NCBI RefSeq assembly: GCF_003043945.1
Contig: NZ_PYXG01000001.1
Span: forward strand, 434,001 to 498,000
Length of the DNA: 64,000 nt
DNA from: Prevotella sp. oral taxon 376
Lineage (GTDB): Bacteria; Bacteroidota; Bacteroidia; Bacteroidales; Bacteroidaceae
Direction of reading: 5' to 3'
Below the pieces are notes generated by a model that was not told the DNA's origin, did no database searches, and saw only the letters and a program-made list of their open reading frames with translations. Within the stretch, counting starts at the first letter, position 1; each line of letters begins with the position of its first letter. The translations under genes were made by a program, and so were the position numbers. Positions 63,302 to 64,000 of the stretch are shown piece by piece.

Positions 63302-63332
63302 TTTGAATTATACATAATTATTTATATCTTTG
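63302..63332 (+). promoter_or_regulatory. Orphan plus-strand promoter
   Basis: -33 TTTG (63302-63305), 19-bp spacer and -7 TATCTTTG (63325-63332). No plus-strand gene follows. Confidence 0.65.
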
Positions 63333-63336
63333 CATT

Positions 63337-63435
63337 GTACAAGGACTAGTCAGGGTGGTCTAAAAGAAAAATTTATTCCATCCAAGGTTTTTACCAGATA
63401 TTAGATGAGGTGCACCTCATCTAATATTGTTTTTA
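63337..63435 (+). ncRNA. Candidate short RNA ending antisense to the helicase 3' end
   Basis: Predicted transcript of about 95 nt from the orphan promoter to the T run after the 63398-63427 palindrome. No ORF of note. It stops right at the end of the oppositely directed helicase gene, so it could act on it or simply be a leader relic. Confidence 0.4.
63398..63427 (+). terminator. Perfect 30-bp palindrome with T run
   Basis: ATATTAGATGAGGTG and its exact reverse complement form a 15-bp stem, followed by TGTTTTT on the plus strand. The minus strand has a much weaker T run. Confidence 0.75.
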
Positions 63436-64000
63436 TTATGTGTCTTTTTCCCAGAACTCTTCAAAACGGTGATAAGATTGCTGGTCACCAAATCTTCCTA
63501 AATTATCTGAGAAATCAATTATATTGCAGGTTTCTGTTCCTCCAAACTTTGGGCCTCTTAAACCACGACCAACAATTTGTTCATAAAGAATATCGCTAAA
63601 TATAGGTCTGCAAATTACAATGTTATTTGTTTTAGGAGCATCAAAACCAGTTGTTAGTACACTGTGATTCACTAACATTTGAAGTTCCCCTTTCCTAAAT
63701 TTATCAATATAAACTAATCGCTTATGTCTTGGGGTTTCTGCTGTAATAGCAGCAGCTTGAATTCCTTTTACAATTAGTGCTGCTGTTAAAAGGTTAGCAT
63801 GTTCAACATTACAAGAATAAACTATAGTCTGTTTCTCTTTAACAGATATTAGGACGTCTAGTATCTTTTTGTTCCTTTTTACACTTTTTGCTAACATTTT
63901 ACAGCCTCTATTTTCCATTTCTTTTTCAAGAAATTCTAATGAAGGATTAGCTTCTCCACCCTCAAATGTAATTATATACGTTTCTCCTGTAGTAATAATT
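63436..64000 (-). CDS. DEAD/DEAH-box (SF2) helicase, C-terminal part, cut by window edge
   Basis: 188 codons seen, open to the right edge. The helicase C-terminal domain is clear: SCNVEHANLL (motif IV region), LVNHSVLTTGFDAPKTNNIV (motif V) and YEQIVGRGLRG (motif VI with its arginine fingers). It ends EEFWEKDT. The type resembles helicases of restriction or defence systems, but the N-terminal part is outside the window. Codon use and base composition are AT-rich, unlike the GC-rich genes to the left, suggesting horizontal origin. Confidence 0.85.
   Translation of the reverse strand, partial: IITTGETYIITFEGGEANPSLEFLEKEMENRGCKMLAKSVKRNKKILDVLISVKEKQTIVYSCNVEHANLLTAALIVKGIQAAAITAETPRHKRLVYIDKFRKGELQMLVNHSVLTTGFDAPKTNNIVICRPIFSDILYEQIVGRGLRGPKFGGTETCNIIDFSDNLGRFGDQQSYHRFEEFWEKDT

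Larger units (their letters stand above)
62742..63435. other. Long AT-rich intergenic region
   Basis: 694 bp between peptide A and the helicase. It holds the module A promoter, a hairpin at 62889-62916 (CTTTTT, GCGC paired with GCGC, AAAAAG), the class D triple repeat, and an orphan plus-strand promoter with a perfect terminator palindrome. Base composition turns AT-rich here. Confidence 0.65.

Noticed and set aside
1..64000. tRNA or rRNA genes
   Set aside because: No cloverleaf-like or rRNA-like sequence was noticed in any intergenic region.

Overview
The window is a bacterial chromosome segment from the Bacteroidota. It is most likely from order Bacteroidales and probably a Prevotella-like species; the genus is a guess. 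Supporting features are a ruvA-sprA pair (SprA is the type IX secretion translocon), two SusC/SusD outer-membrane uptake pairs, meso-diaminopimelate dehydrogenase, carboxynorspermidine dehydrogenase, many fimbrillin-like lipoproteins, and Bacteroidota promoters (TTTG or TTG, 19-20 bp, TAnnTTTG) in front of most transcription units. Most of the window is GC-rich. The last kilobase or so is clearly AT-rich.

Layout. 64-8286 (minus): ruvA then sprA. 8633-10083 (plus): ddh and a small membrane FMN-binding protein, ending at a clear terminator. 10206-14526 (plus): SusC/SusD pair 1, whose SusC lacks the usual N-terminal domain. 14615-16396 (minus): aminopeptidase C and an orphan gene fragment. 16730-22971 (plus): an HU-like protein, dxs, trkA-trkH and manA. 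23053-25129: a collapsed ABC ATPase gene next to an AAA ATPase/DUF4435 pair that looks like a PARIS-type anti-phage module. 25491-31320: an acetyltransferase, a membrane protein, NhaD, a conserved hypothetical, carboxynorspermidine dehydrogenase and recA. 31652-38195 (minus): parC followed by four exported proteins with overlapping or very close ends. 38521-43535 (minus): SusC/SusD pair 2. 44141-53806: a ZIP metal transporter, a GH106-like glycosidase, glycyl-tRNA synthetase with an abutting FKBP lipoprotein, a MATE exporter and two TraB/GumN proteins. 53984-62741 (minus): a cell-surface cluster with two 'small acidic peptide + BACON lipoprotein' pairs, a calcineurin-like phosphoesterase and an M64 metallopeptidase. 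63436-64000 (minus): the C-terminal half of a helicase in AT-rich DNA.

The most unusual signal lies between genes. Seven elements are each exactly 66 bp and consist of three tandem 22-bp units, and each unit carries an inverted repeat of about 17 bp. Four copies (8399, 25328, 31440, 43999) share one sequence and a one-sided flank. Three others (16604, 53834, 62988) have unrelated sequences but the same three-unit, 22-bp layout. In places a base change in one arm of the dyad is matched in the other arm, which suggests the dyad itself is selected. I do not recognise this as a described element. Other leads are two orphan promoter-to-terminator cassettes without a convincing ORF (small RNA candidates), two genes whose ATG lies 4 nt after the -7 box (leaderless candidates), and the paired peptide/lipoprotein modules.
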